Shown here one piece after another: positions 55,065-63,324 of a stretch of 64,000 nucleotides of DNA (its first letter is position 1; each line of letters opens with the position of its first letter). Below the pieces are notes generated by a model. It saw only the letters and a program-made list of their open reading frames with translations, did no database searches and had not been told where the DNA came from. The DNA is from Bacteriovorax sp. Seq25_V. GTDB lineage: Bacteria > Bdellovibrionota > Bacteriovoracia > Bacteriovoracales > Bacteriovoracaceae. The position numbers and the translations under genes were made by a program. The stretch lies in assembly GCF_000447795.1 (NCBI RefSeq), contig NZ_AUNI01000009.1, positions 124,001 through 188,000 of the forward strand, read 5' to 3'.

Positions 55065-57050
55065 ATGTCTAAATCCGTAGTCATCTTGTTGTTCGTCTTG
55101 AACACATTCAGCGCGTTTGCTGATGTTTTTGAACTATCAATCGAAGATCTATTAAACGTTGAAGTCAGTGTCGCATCAAAAAATGAAACGCCTTTATATC
55201 TGAGCCCTGGAAATGTGACCTCTTTTTCAAAGCAAGAGTTCAATCTTTACGGAATAAATACAATTACAGATGCTGTTAATTTGACTTCAGGTTACTCAAC
55301 TTTTTATGGATTAGGAGAGAGGACACTTATAACAAGAGGTCGAAAGATTAGTGGTTTTGATAATAATCATCATCTCTTAAAAATTGACGGAGTTCCATTT
55401 AATCATGTACGTGCAGGGAGAGTGTTTTTAGAAGAAGAAATACCTCTATATAATTTTCAATCTATCGAAGTATTAAAAGGCCCTGCTTCAGCAATTTATG
55501 GTACGGGCGCTCTTTCAGGAGTAATTTCATTAAATTCAAAAATTAATAATAATGAAGATTTTGAAATACAGGCCGGGATCGGCTCTCAAAACAGCAAAAG
55601 AATTGGAACAAATTTTCAGCGTAGATTAACAAGCGGTAAACTCTTTTTTTCGAGTAGTTTTTATACTCAGGAAGCATCCAATGATCTCGTAGGGGATCGG
55701 GCTCAGGATTGGAGAAATAGAGATTCAAAAGAGACTCTATTTATTAATTCATATTACACAATTGATACAGGAGCTTTAAAAGGTTTTACTCCTGGGTTAA
55801 GAGTTGCAAAAAAAACTAGTGGGATGGGTGCCGGTTTTTTTGGAAGTGCTGCAGGAGAGTCTGAAATCAATGAAATTAACTGGTCCATTGTTTCTCCATA
55901 TATTAAATATCAAAATCAAATTTTTTCAGGTGTGGAGCTAAACTCCTATGTAGTGATGAATGAATCTGTAGAGCACTCAGTTTTTGGAAATAGAACTGAA
56001 GACTCAACAAGTCGTTATAAAATAGCATACCGTGAGTACGAGTTATATACAGATCTCAATAAGAAAAGCGAGTATGGGGATTTTACACTTGGTTTTGATT
56101 TTAAAAATAACTACCGTCGAGGTAGTCCAAACTCTTATAGTTATACAGGTAAGCTTACAACAGCTAGTGAGAATTTGCTTGGAGACTCTGATCGCTTAAA
56201 TGTATATTCCGCCTTTTTAGAATATGCAAAGAAATTAGATTATTTCGAAGGGATTTATTTAACTTTAGGAGTTCGCGAAGATCACACAAAGGCACTCGAT
56301 ACAAGTTTTGAGCAACTCTCTCCTCGAGCTTCGATGGTTATGGATTTTGGAAATCATCAATTAAAGTTTCTTTACAGTAAGGCAATGAGAGCGCCAAATT
56401 TAAAAAATCTACTGATTAATAAAGATGCAATTAAAGAAAGAAAAGATGAAGGAAAGTCTAGTAGTGAAATTCCGACTTCAATAGATGCCGAAAAATTAGA
56501 GAATTTTGAAATTGCACATAGTAGTAAAATTGGGCAGTTTATGTGCAAAGAAGCAATCTTTATTAATTATCTAACTGATGAGATTACAAGAGAGAAAAGA
56601 AATGAAAAGGATGTTTACCTTAATAAAACTGGATTAAGTAAGGCATATGGGTATGAAATCGAGTTCTTATACACAGCAGAGAAGTTTAATTTTGGATTTA
56701 ATTATTCCTATTCTCTAGCTCGTTATAATACCGACTCTGGTACTGTTGACCAGGATGGAGTACCAAATGAAACTGTTTCCTTTAGAACATCGGTAATTCC
56801 TTTAGAGAGAGTAAAGTTATCTTTAACGGGTCTCTATATCAATCAATTTAGAACGAATACCGACAATAAAAGGTATGCAGGTGGCCTAGTTTTAAATTCA
56901 AAATTAATTTATGAATATGGATCAAATAATAATTTAGCATTAGAAGTCACAAATTTATTTGATAAGAAAATTGCGAATCCTCTTAACGGTGTACTAGCGG
57001 ATACGAATCCTGGTCGTCGGATAGAAGTTTTGTGGAGTATAGGAATTTAA
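55065..57050 (+). CDS. TonB-dependent outer-membrane receptor
   Basis: The 661-residue protein has a signal peptide (MSKSVVILLFVLNTFSAFA), a plug domain (SIEDLLNVEVSVASK, LKGPASAIYGTGALSGVI), and a 22-strand barrel-type region ending in a short strand with a terminal Ile. The plug's LKGPAS and GALSG are typical. It probably imports a siderophore, haem or vitamin. It opens an overlapping operon with a YfiR-like protein and a sensor kinase, which suggests signalling coupled to its ligand. No Fur-like box is evident before it. Confidence 0.88.
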   Translation: MSKSVVILLFVLNTFSAFADVFELSIEDLLNVEVSVASKNETPLYLSPGNVTSFSKQEFNLYGINTITDAVNLTSGYSTFYGLGERTLITRGRKISGFDNNHHLLKIDGVPFNHVRAGRVFLEEEIPLYNFQSIEVLKGPASAIYGTGALSGVISLNSKINNNEDFEIQAGIGSQNSKRIGTNFQRRLTSGKLFFSSSFYTQEASNDLVGDRAQDWRNRDSKETLFINSYYTIDTGALKGFTPGLRVAKKTSGMGAGFFGSAAGESEINEINWSIVSPYIKYQNQIFSGVELNSYVVMNESVEHSVFGNRTEDSTSRYKIAYREYELYTDLNKKSEYGDFTLGFDFKNNYRRGSPNSYSYTGKLTTASENLLGDSDRLNVYSAFLEYAKKLDYFEGIYLTLGVREDHTKALDTSFEQLSPRASMVMDFGNHQLKFLYSKAMRAPNLKNLLINKDAIKERKDEGKSSSEIPTSIDAEKLENFEIAHSSKIGQFMCKEAIFINYLTDEITREKRNEKDVYLNKTGLSKAYGYEIEFLYTAEKFNFGFNYSYSLARYNTDSGTVDQDGVPNETVSFRTSVIPLERVKLSLTGLYINQFRTNTDNKRYAGGLVLNSKLIYEYGSNNNLALEVTNLFDKKIANPLNGVLADTNPGRRIEVLWSIGI

Positions 57051-57051
57051 G

Positions 57052-57546
57052 TTGAAATATTTAGTCGTTTTGTTTTTTACATTTATGATTAGGGCACAGT
57101 CTATCAGTACATTAGATGTGGAAGCCGCTCTGATTTTCAGAATAGCACCATTCGTAGATCAAAATATCTATGATGATACAAAATTTTGTATTTTAGGGAG
57201 TCCTCGATATGAAATATATGATGTTTTGAAGTCAAATGTTGAAAATAAAATGTTAGGTTCTAAGAAAGTAAGTGTTTCTAAGGTTAGTAATTCTACTATT
57301 AAAAATAGTAAATGTTCAATTCTTATTCTTCCTAACAAAGTAGCAGTTGATAGTCTGCAGAAAATTCTCAGTGAAACCCAAGGTCTTATTATCATTTCGT
57401 TGAATAATGAAAATCATGTCCTTTCTCACTTTGTCTTAAAGCGAGTAGAGAATAAAATTAAATTTGATGCAAATATTAAGAAGATAAAAGATGATGATGT
57501 AAAGATAAGCTCTAAGTTGCTTCGTCTAGCGGATAGGACTTACTGA
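57052..57546 (+). CDS. YfiR-like (DUF4154) periplasmic protein
   Basis: The 164-residue product starts with TTG one base after the receptor stop. A signal peptide (LVVLFFTFMIRAQS) leads to a DUF4154-type sequence: VEAALIFRIAPFVDQ at the start, FCILGSP, SILILPNK, LIIISLNNE. In Pseudomonas YfiR binds the periplasmic domain of the diguanylate cyclase YfiN and controls it. Here its partner is probably the next gene's CHASE8-like sensor. It shares one base with that gene. Confidence 0.8.
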   Translation: MKYLVVLFFTFMIRAQSISTLDVEAALIFRIAPFVDQNIYDDTKFCILGSPRYEIYDVLKSNVENKMLGSKKVSVSKVSNSTIKNSKCSILILPNKVAVDSLQKILSETQGLIIISLNNENHVLSHFVLKRVENKIKFDANIKKIKDDDVKISSKLLRLADRTY

Positions 57547-59075
57547 TGAAAAGTTTAAGAGAGCTCTTTTTTAGATATTTTCTCACGCTTATTGCTATTC
57601 TTGTGTTGGCAGTGTCTGTACTTTTTTACTTTCAGTATAAAACTCTTTTTCAGTTTTTTGTTGGAGAGTCAATAGACTCTGCAAAGTCCATTGCAATCAA
57701 CCTTGAGGCGACAGTACTATTTGAATCCCTAGAGGATTTCCAGGACCTCACTAGGAATTTAAATTTTTACACGATGGAAGTTGTAAAAGGTGATCGAGTT
57801 TTTGCACGTAATGGATTTTACAATTATTCATTTTTTAAAGATATTAATGAAAATTATTATTATAAAAACGGAAAGATCTCAATTCGCACACCAATATTAA
57901 GTCAGGGAAGCACTATTGGAACTCTCTATGTAACTTATGAGGATAAGAAACTAAAAAAACTTATTTATGATCAATGTATATCATTATCTATTTTTGGAAT
58001 AGTGTTTTTTGTTCTGTTGCTTCTTCTAAGAAGACACTTGATAGTAGCGATCCTGAAGCCGATCTCAACTTTGAGTAATTCTTTTAAAGAAATTATTGTC
58101 AAGAATGATTTAAGTATTCGCATTCAAGATGATCAAAAAATTCGAGAAACTAAAATTCTTGTGGAATCGTTTAATTCACTATTGTTGTTTCTTGAAGTGA
58201 ACGCACAGAAACTTGATAGTTTAAATAAGAACCTTGAAAATAAAGTTCGAGAAAAAACTATTAGTCTCGAAGACGCTTTGACCAATCTTAAAGAAGCACA
58301 AAGTTCTATCGTTGCTCAGGAGAAGCTTGCATCACTTGGGGGATTAACGGCTGGAATAGCTCATGAAATCAAAAATCCTCTGAATCTCATTATAGGAAGT
58401 TCTACTCTAATTAAAGACATTCTTGTTCCCGATTTAAGCAAAAAGCTTGAAAAGGGGAAAAGTGAAGAAGTTGATTACGAATCAATGATGAAGAAGTTTA
58501 CTGACGTTTCTGAACTCATCACAATAAATGGGCGACGAATAGATAGTATTATCAAAAGTATGCTTCTACTTGCTCGTTCCGGTGATGCATCTTTTGTCCA
58601 AGCAGATCTTGGAGAGCATATTGAGAGAGCGCTTGATCTCGCTTATCACTCGTTCAAGGCGAGGCAGAATTTTGTTAATGTGAACATAGATAAGGAAATC
58701 CCACGCGGATTTACCCTTATGTGTTTACCTCAGGATATTGAAAGAGCATTTATTAATATTTTGGACAATATCTTCTTTGCTTTGAATGTTAAACATAACG
58801 GGAAAGGGACAACGGCGTCTCTGAAAATTTCTCTAAGAGAAGTTGATAATGATTACGTTATAAGGCTTGAAGATAATGGAATAGGAATGAGTGAAGAAAC
58901 TTTACAGAAAGTTTTTGAGCCATTTTATACGACGAAAGATCCTGGCCAGGGAACAGGTCTTGGAATGTCTATTGTTAATGATATTGTGACGGCACATAAA
59001 GGTAAGTTGAATGTGACTTCGACTCTTGATGTGGGAACAACTATTGAAATTCATTTTAAAAAGGTTTCTGAATGA
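57546..59075 (+). CDS. Sensor histidine kinase with CHASE8-like periplasmic domain
   Basis: The 509-residue kinase has helices at about 11-29 and 143-161 enclosing a periplasmic sensor resembling the YfiN CHASE8 domain (DSAKSIAINLEATVLFES, RTPILSQGSTIGTLYV). A HAMP-like linker, a coiled coil (about 219-262), a HisKA domain with His273 in AHEIKNPLN, and an ATPase domain (DNIFFALN, DNGIGMSEE, GTGLGMSIV) follow. The ATG shares a base with the YfiR-like stop, and its stop overlaps the peptidase ATG by four bases. No response regulator gene lies near. Confidence 0.88.
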   Translation: MKSLRELFFRYFLTLIAILVLAVSVLFYFQYKTLFQFFVGESIDSAKSIAINLEATVLFESLEDFQDLTRNLNFYTMEVVKGDRVFARNGFYNYSFFKDINENYYYKNGKISIRTPILSQGSTIGTLYVTYEDKKLKKLIYDQCISLSIFGIVFFVLLLLLRRHLIVAILKPISTLSNSFKEIIVKNDLSIRIQDDQKIRETKILVESFNSLLLFLEVNAQKLDSLNKNLENKVREKTISLEDALTNLKEAQSSIVAQEKLASLGGLTAGIAHEIKNPLNLIIGSSTLIKDILVPDLSKKLEKGKSEEVDYESMMKKFTDVSELITINGRRIDSIIKSMLLLARSGDASFVQADLGEHIERALDLAYHSFKARQNFVNVNIDKEIPRGFTLMCLPQDIERAFINILDNIFFALNVKHNGKGTTASLKISLREVDNDYVIRLEDNGIGMSEETLQKVFEPFYTTKDPGQGTGLGMSIVNDIVTAHKGKLNVTSTLDVGTTIEIHFKKVSE

Positions 59076-59650
59076 CAATACTTATAAGTGGTTTTGTTCC
59101 TTTTGGAGAATGGAAGTCCAATCCCACAGAGCGACTAGTTGAAGAATTGGAGTCAGATAATATCAATACAATTTTACTTCCAGTAAGTTACGATCGTGCA
59201 TTTAAAGAATTAGAAAATACTGCAGACATACTAAGGCCTGATACACTCATTATGTTAGGAGTGGCCGGAAGAAGAAAATGTATTTCGCTGGAGCGAATTG
59301 CAATTAACGTCATCGATGCCGAGATAAAAGATAATGATGGCTACGGGCTAAATGGGCTGGTGATTGAAGAGAGTGGCCCAGATGGTATTTTTACAAATAT
59401 GGACTTACTGAAAATCTATGAAACCTATGACCAATCAAGGTTTCTTCCTCTAGAAATATCTAATACAGCGGGAACCTATGTTTGCAATTATCTCTACTAT
59501 AGGGCCCTTTCAAAATATAAGAATTCGATGAATGTACTCTTTATTCATGTACCACCTACGAAAGATGAAATGGCTGAGTCTGAGATTATTTTTGATGATT
59601 TAAAAGAGTCGGTGAGGTCGATAATTAAGAATTTTTCGAGCACAAAATAA
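59072..59650 (+). CDS. pcp: Pyroglutamyl peptidase I-like (C15 family)
   Basis: The 192-residue cytosolic peptidase removes N-terminal pyroglutamate. The C15 active-site residues are present: Glu in KCISLERIAIN, Cys in NTAGTYVCNYLYY and His in LFIHVPP. It overlaps the kinase stop by four bases, so it is the last gene of the receptor operon. Why an N-terminal peptidase is coupled to a sensor kinase is unclear; the pair may act on a peptide taken up by the receptor. Confidence 0.85.
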   Translation: MTILISGFVPFGEWKSNPTERLVEELESDNINTILLPVSYDRAFKELENTADILRPDTLIMLGVAGRRKCISLERIAINVIDAEIKDNDGYGLNGLVIEESGPDGIFTNMDLLKIYETYDQSRFLPLEISNTAGTYVCNYLYYRALSKYKNSMNVLFIHVPPTKDEMAESEIIFDDLKESVRSIIKNFSSTK

Positions 59651-59652
59651 AA

Positions 59653-59680
59653 AAGCCAGACTAGGTCTGGCTTCTTTATA
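59653..59680 (+). terminator. Intrinsic terminator of the receptor operon
   Basis: An AGCCAGAC/GTCTGGCT stem with a three-base loop (59654-59672) is followed by TCTTT. Confidence 0.8.
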
Positions 59681-59684
59681 AAAC

Positions 59685-59762
59685 TGGTACTCCCAAGGGG
59701 ATTCGAACCCCTGTTACCGCCGTGAAAAGGCGGTGTCCTAGACCGGGCTAGACGATGAGAGC
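59685..59762 (-). tRNA. tRNA-Glu (anticodon TTC)
   Basis: The minus strand folds with acceptor GCTCTCA/TGGGAGT, anticodon stem CCGCC/GGCGG with loop TTTTCAC giving TTC, and T-arm AGGGG/CCCCT. CCA is encoded. The acceptor has two G-U pairs. Confidence 0.93.
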
Positions 59763-59793
59763 GTAACCTTAAATTCCCGGATTTTACTAAACA

Positions 59794-59870
59794 TGGTGAT
59801 CTCGCTGTGACTCGAACACAGGACCCTCTCCTTAAAAGGGAGATGCTCTAACCAACTGAGCTACGAGACC
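59794..59870 (-). tRNA. tRNA-Lys (anticodon TTT)
   Basis: The minus strand folds with acceptor GGTCTCG, anticodon stem TCTCC/GGAGA and loop CTTTTAA giving TTT, and a T-arm CTGTG/CACAG. CCA is encoded. It lies 31 bases upstream of tRNA-Glu on the same strand, so the two are co-transcribed. Confidence 0.93.
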
Positions 59871-59893
59871 GTCATTCTGTTTAGGTGAGATTG

Positions 59894-59922
59894 AATATAA
59901 GGTAAGAGGTCTTAGTCGTCAA
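59894..59922 (-). promoter_or_regulatory. Promoter of the tRNA-Lys-tRNA-Glu unit
   Basis: On the minus strand TTGACG (59917-59922), exactly 17 bases, then TATATT (59894-59899), 23 bases before tRNA-Lys. Confidence 0.75.
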
Positions 59923-60059
59923 TACTAAAATTCGAAAAAGTGAAAAAAATTACAAAAAAAATGGTCAATTTTCTTTGTTTGCAATGGGTCTTTTTTTCAA
60001 CACACCTTGCCTTAATGGCCTGAATCCTATATTTTATCGACGTTTTACAAATTCAAGAT

Positions 60060-61379
60060 ATGTGGTTAACAGTGGAAAATAATCTCGTAAATTCAACAGA
60101 TAATAAGAAAGTTTCTTTTCATACATTAGGGTGTCGTCTGAATTTTTCGGAAACAGGTACAATTTCTCAAGGCTTCGTGGATCGTGGCTATGAAATTGTT
60201 GAATTCGGAGAGCAAGCAGACGTAACTTTTATCAATACATGTACAGTAACAGACGCGGCGGATTCAACGTGTCGTAACTTAATTAGAAAAGCATACAAGG
60301 CTTCTCCAGATGGAAAAATTGTCGTTGCTGGATGTTATGCTCAAATGGATGCGCCAAAAATTGCAAAGATGACTGGTGTTGATCTGGTTCTTGGAACGAG
60401 TGAGAAATATAAAGTTTTCGATTACCTTAATGAAGAAGAAACTGATGCAATTCACATTGATAAGTCAGTAGACTTCTATGGGGCTGCAACAAGTTCTGTC
60501 GATGGTCATACTCGTTCTTTCCTAAAGATTCAGGATGGATGTAACTATGTTTGCTCATTTTGTATTATTCCTTTTGCTCGTGGAAGATCTAAGGCAGTAA
60601 CAATTGAGAGCGCAATTACTGAGGCGAAGAAGCTTTTATCGCAAGGATTTAAAGAGATCGTTTTAACAGGTGTTAATATTGGTGAGTATGAATCAACAAG
60701 TGGTGAGAAACTTTCTGACCTTGTTAAAGAACTACTTGCTCTTGATGGTCTTGAGAGATTAAGGCTTGCGAGTGTTGAGCCAAATACGATTACTGATGAA
60801 CTTTTAGAAGTAATGAAGAGTTCACCGAAATTCCTTGATCACTTCCATATTCCACTTCAAAGTGGTGACGATACAATTCTTACTAATATGAGAAGAAAGT
60901 ATTCTGTTGATGATTACAAGAGAATCATTAATAAGATTATTACAGCTTTTCCAAATGCTGGGATTGGAGCAGATATTATTTGTGGATTTCCTGGTGAGAC
61001 TGATGAGAACTTCCAAAATACATTTAATCTTGTAAAAGAATTGCCAATTACTCACTTCCACGTTTTCCCATATTCGAAGAGAAAGAATACAATGGCCGGA
61101 AAGATGGATGATCATATTCAACACCCAGTTAAAAAGCAGAGGGTAAAAACTCTTATTATGCTTGGAGATGCAAAGTTAAATATGTTCACTGAAGATCAAG
61201 TTGGATCAAATAGTGAAGTTCTTTTTGAAAGAGAGAATAAAGAGGGATACTGGGAAGGGTATACAACAAACTTTGTAAGAGTATTTGTTAAGTCTTCACA
61301 GAACTTAAAAAACCAAATCATTAATGTTCAGTTAACTGAATTCAAAGATAATAAGCTCTATGGAGAGCTTATTAATTAA
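60060..61379 (+). CDS. mtaB: tRNA methylthiotransferase MtaB
   Basis: This radical SAM enzyme adds a methylthio group to N6-threonylcarbamoyladenosine at position 37 of tRNAs reading ANN codons. The N-terminal UPF0004 domain has three cluster cysteines (TLGCRLN, NTCTVT, AGCYAQ). The radical SAM motif is CNYVCSFC, followed by PFARGRSKA, LTGVNIGEY, PLQSGDD and DIICGFPGE. The HTLGCRLNFSE start favours MtaB over MiaB (IQTYGCQMN). The 3' end overlaps the convergent gene by 8 bases. Confidence 0.92.
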   Translation: MWLTVENNLVNSTDNKKVSFHTLGCRLNFSETGTISQGFVDRGYEIVEFGEQADVTFINTCTVTDAADSTCRNLIRKAYKASPDGKIVVAGCYAQMDAPKIAKMTGVDLVLGTSEKYKVFDYLNEEETDAIHIDKSVDFYGAATSSVDGHTRSFLKIQDGCNYVCSFCIIPFARGRSKAVTIESAITEAKKLLSQGFKEIVLTGVNIGEYESTSGEKLSDLVKELLALDGLERLRLASVEPNTITDELLEVMKSSPKFLDHFHIPLQSGDDTILTNMRRKYSVDDYKRIINKIITAFPNAGIGADIICGFPGETDENFQNTFNLVKELPITHFHVFPYSKRKNTMAGKMDDHIQHPVKKQRVKTLIMLGDAKLNMFTEDQVGSNSEVLFERENKEGYWEGYTTNFVRVFVKSSQNLKNQIINVQLTEFKDNKLYGELIN

Positions 61380-61902
61380 AGCTAATATATAGCGAGTAAT
61401 CATCTTCACAGTAAATTTGCGAATAAGTTTCTCCACCAAGCTCAGGTGCGTGAAACTTAATCTCGCGACATTCTTTACCATCAATAGTGATAACTTCAAC
61501 TTCTTCAGAAAAAAAGTTTTCACAATCTCTTGAAGAGTGTGGGTATGAAGGACGTCCTCCAAGAACAGCGTAATTAATAAGTTTATTTGTTCCCCTTACT
61601 GTAGACTTTAAGTGTGGATGACCTGCTGGCATATTTTCAATTTGATCGCGTGTGAATTTCTTTCCACTAATCATACCGACTTCCATAATTCTAGCTTCAC
61701 CATCACATATCGCTGTATTGTATTCGGCTTTTGCTTTTTGGAAATCTTCAACACAATTTCTTTTTGGAGAAGGTTTTGATTTATACTTTCCAGAATACTT
61801 TGCCTTCAATTCCATGTTGAACATTAACTTTTGCATCGGAGTCATATGCTCACTAAAAGAAAATGCAGAAAAAGAGATAACGATTGCCAAAAGTACTTTC
61901 AT
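61372..61902 (-). CDS. Small exported protein of unknown function
   Basis: The 176-residue product has a signal peptide (MKVLLAIVISFSAFSFS). The start at 61902 has GGAGTC nearby; the longer frame from 61914 adds four residues without a ribosome site. The mature part has five cysteines, including NCVEDF, ICDGEA, DCENFF, ECREIK and YCEDDY. Charged and mixed, it matches no family I recognise. Confidence 0.65.
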   Translation of the reverse strand: MKVLLAIVISFSAFSFSEHMTPMQKLMFNMELKAKYSGKYKSKPSPKRNCVEDFQKAKAEYNTAICDGEARIMEVGMISGKKFTRDQIENMPAGHPHLKSTVRGTNKLINYAVLGGRPSYPHSSRDCENFFSEEVEVITIDGKECREIKFHAPELGGETYSQIYCEDDYSLYISFN

Positions 61903-62138
61903 AGAAGACTCCAAAATAAATTATTTGTAGTTATATTTGCATTGTTTATGCCAATCTTGACACTTGTAAGTGCTTGAATTTAAATACTTTAAGAATGAGG
62001 AAAGTGTATAAATTATAGCAATGACCAAAAAGTTGACAGTTTTTTTACTTTTATTTCACTAATCATTTACGAGATTCAAACAATCAATTGCATAACTTCT
62101 ATTAGGATAAATTCATAACAAAAACTAGGAGAAGTTAT

Positions 62139-62759
62139 TTGAAACCAATTCTTGCTACTACTTTAATTCTGATGACAACAAGCTCTTTCGCTAATTGTGA
62201 TAACCTAAAAAGCTGTGTTGAAGAAGCATCTACTTTAACTGGTGTTAGTTATATCGGTGCTGTTGATTTGAATCAAAAGAATTTTATCTCAGATAGTTTT
62301 GCTCTTGATAGAGAAAATGTAGAGAAGTCAATTTCTGTGCTTTTAAATCAGCATGGATTTACAAGAATAACGGTAAATGAAAAAACAAAATTAATAATCC
62401 CTGCACGTGATGTTCGCTACAACACTGTAGAGAGCATTAAATGGACCGGCGATATTCAGGATATCCCAGATCTTTCAGACTATTTCTTATTAACCTACCC
62501 ATTAAAAAATCAAGAGAGCTTGCCTTATATAACTCGCGCTCTTCGACCATTCATGTCACGCTACGGTAGAATTATCGAACAGGTGACTTCTGCTACAATC
62601 ATCGTACAGGATACTGGAACAAACTTAAGAAAGATCGCCGGTCTGCTCACACAATTTGACCAACCTTTTGATCAGAAAAAGGTTAGAGACATTGAAAGAC
62701 GAATGAAACACACCAATAGTAAATATGAAAAAAACAAGGAGGGTGGTAGACGTAAATGA
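62139..62759 (+). CDS. Exported protein with secretin-like N-domain
   Basis: The 206-residue product begins with TTG behind AGGAGAAG, has a signal peptide ending near SSFA, and contains a segment (YLLTYPLKNQ-type strand, ITRALRPFMSRYG, ATIIVQDTGTNLRKIAGLLTQFDQP) that matches the N1/secretin N-domain of GspD and PilQ. The secretin barrel itself is missing, so it may be a truncated or accessory form. The end (RRMKHTNSKYEKNKEGGRRK) is basic. No secretion-system gene is adjacent. Confidence 0.7.
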   Translation: MKPILATTLILMTTSSFANCDNLKSCVEEASTLTGVSYIGAVDLNQKNFISDSFALDRENVEKSISVLLNQHGFTRITVNEKTKLIIPARDVRYNTVESIKWTGDIQDIPDLSDYFLLTYPLKNQESLPYITRALRPFMSRYGRIIEQVTSATIIVQDTGTNLRKIAGLLTQFDQPFDQKKVRDIERRMKHTNSKYEKNKEGGRRK

Positions 62760-62803
62760 AATCCTTAAATCTCAAAACCTTTGCTGAATAAAATCTTACA
62801 TGG

Positions 62804-62830
62804 AGGAGGGAGTTTATCCCTCCTTTTTTA
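62804..62830 (+). terminator. Intrinsic terminator of the secretin-like gene
   Basis: An AGGAGGGA/TCCCTCCT stem with a five-base loop (62804-62824) is followed by TTTTTTATTTT. Confidence 0.9.
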
Positions 62831-62837
62831 TTTTAGA

Positions 62838-63272
62838 TTACTTATTTTGCTCCACCCAGCTTCTTAGTTGGTCATAGTTCATCGCACCTGCGATATTACC
62901 AGTGATCTTCCCGTCCTTAATCATCATTGTCGCTGGAATCCCTCGAACTCCAAGGCGAGCGGCGAGATCTTGATTCTTTTCCGTATTAACTTTTAGAAAC
63001 TGAACATGCCCACCATATTCATTTGAGACCATTTGAAATGTCGGTCCATACTGCTGACAAGGTCCACACCAAGAGGCCCAGAAATCTACAATTATAGGAA
63101 TAGATGAATTTCGAACGATCTTATCAAATTCTTCTGTTGTGACGTCTTGAACAAGGTCATGAAAGGCCAGCGGGGTTTTACATTTTCCACAGATTGGCTG
63201 CTTTTTTACATCTGAAGCTTCAATTTTATTAAGTGCATGGCAGGAAGGACAACTTCCAAGGATTTTTTTCAT
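62838..63272 (-). CDS. trxC: Thioredoxin 2 (TrxC-type) with N-terminal zinc ribbon
   Basis: The 144-residue protein has two CxxC zinc pairs (CPSC, CGKC) in its first 35 residues and a thioredoxin domain with the WCGPC active site, DFWASWCGPC, and the cis-Pro in RGIPATMM. The zinc ribbon marks TrxC, often an OxyR target in proteobacteria. The start at 63272 has TGGAGGTATTT upstream; the longer frame adds four residues. It lies 52 bases downstream of purA on the same strand's neighbour unit. Confidence 0.93.
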   Translation of the reverse strand: MKKILGSCPSCHALNKIEASDVKKQPICGKCKTPLAFHDLVQDVTTEEFDKIVRNSSIPIIVDFWASWCGPCQQYGPTFQMVSNEYGGHVQFLKVNTEKNQDLAARLGVRGIPATMMIKDGKITGNIAGAMNYDQLRSWVEQNK

Positions 63273-63324
63273 AAATACCTCCATAGATTAATATGGAGGC
63301 ATTATAAATTTTGTAAAGGTCTGC

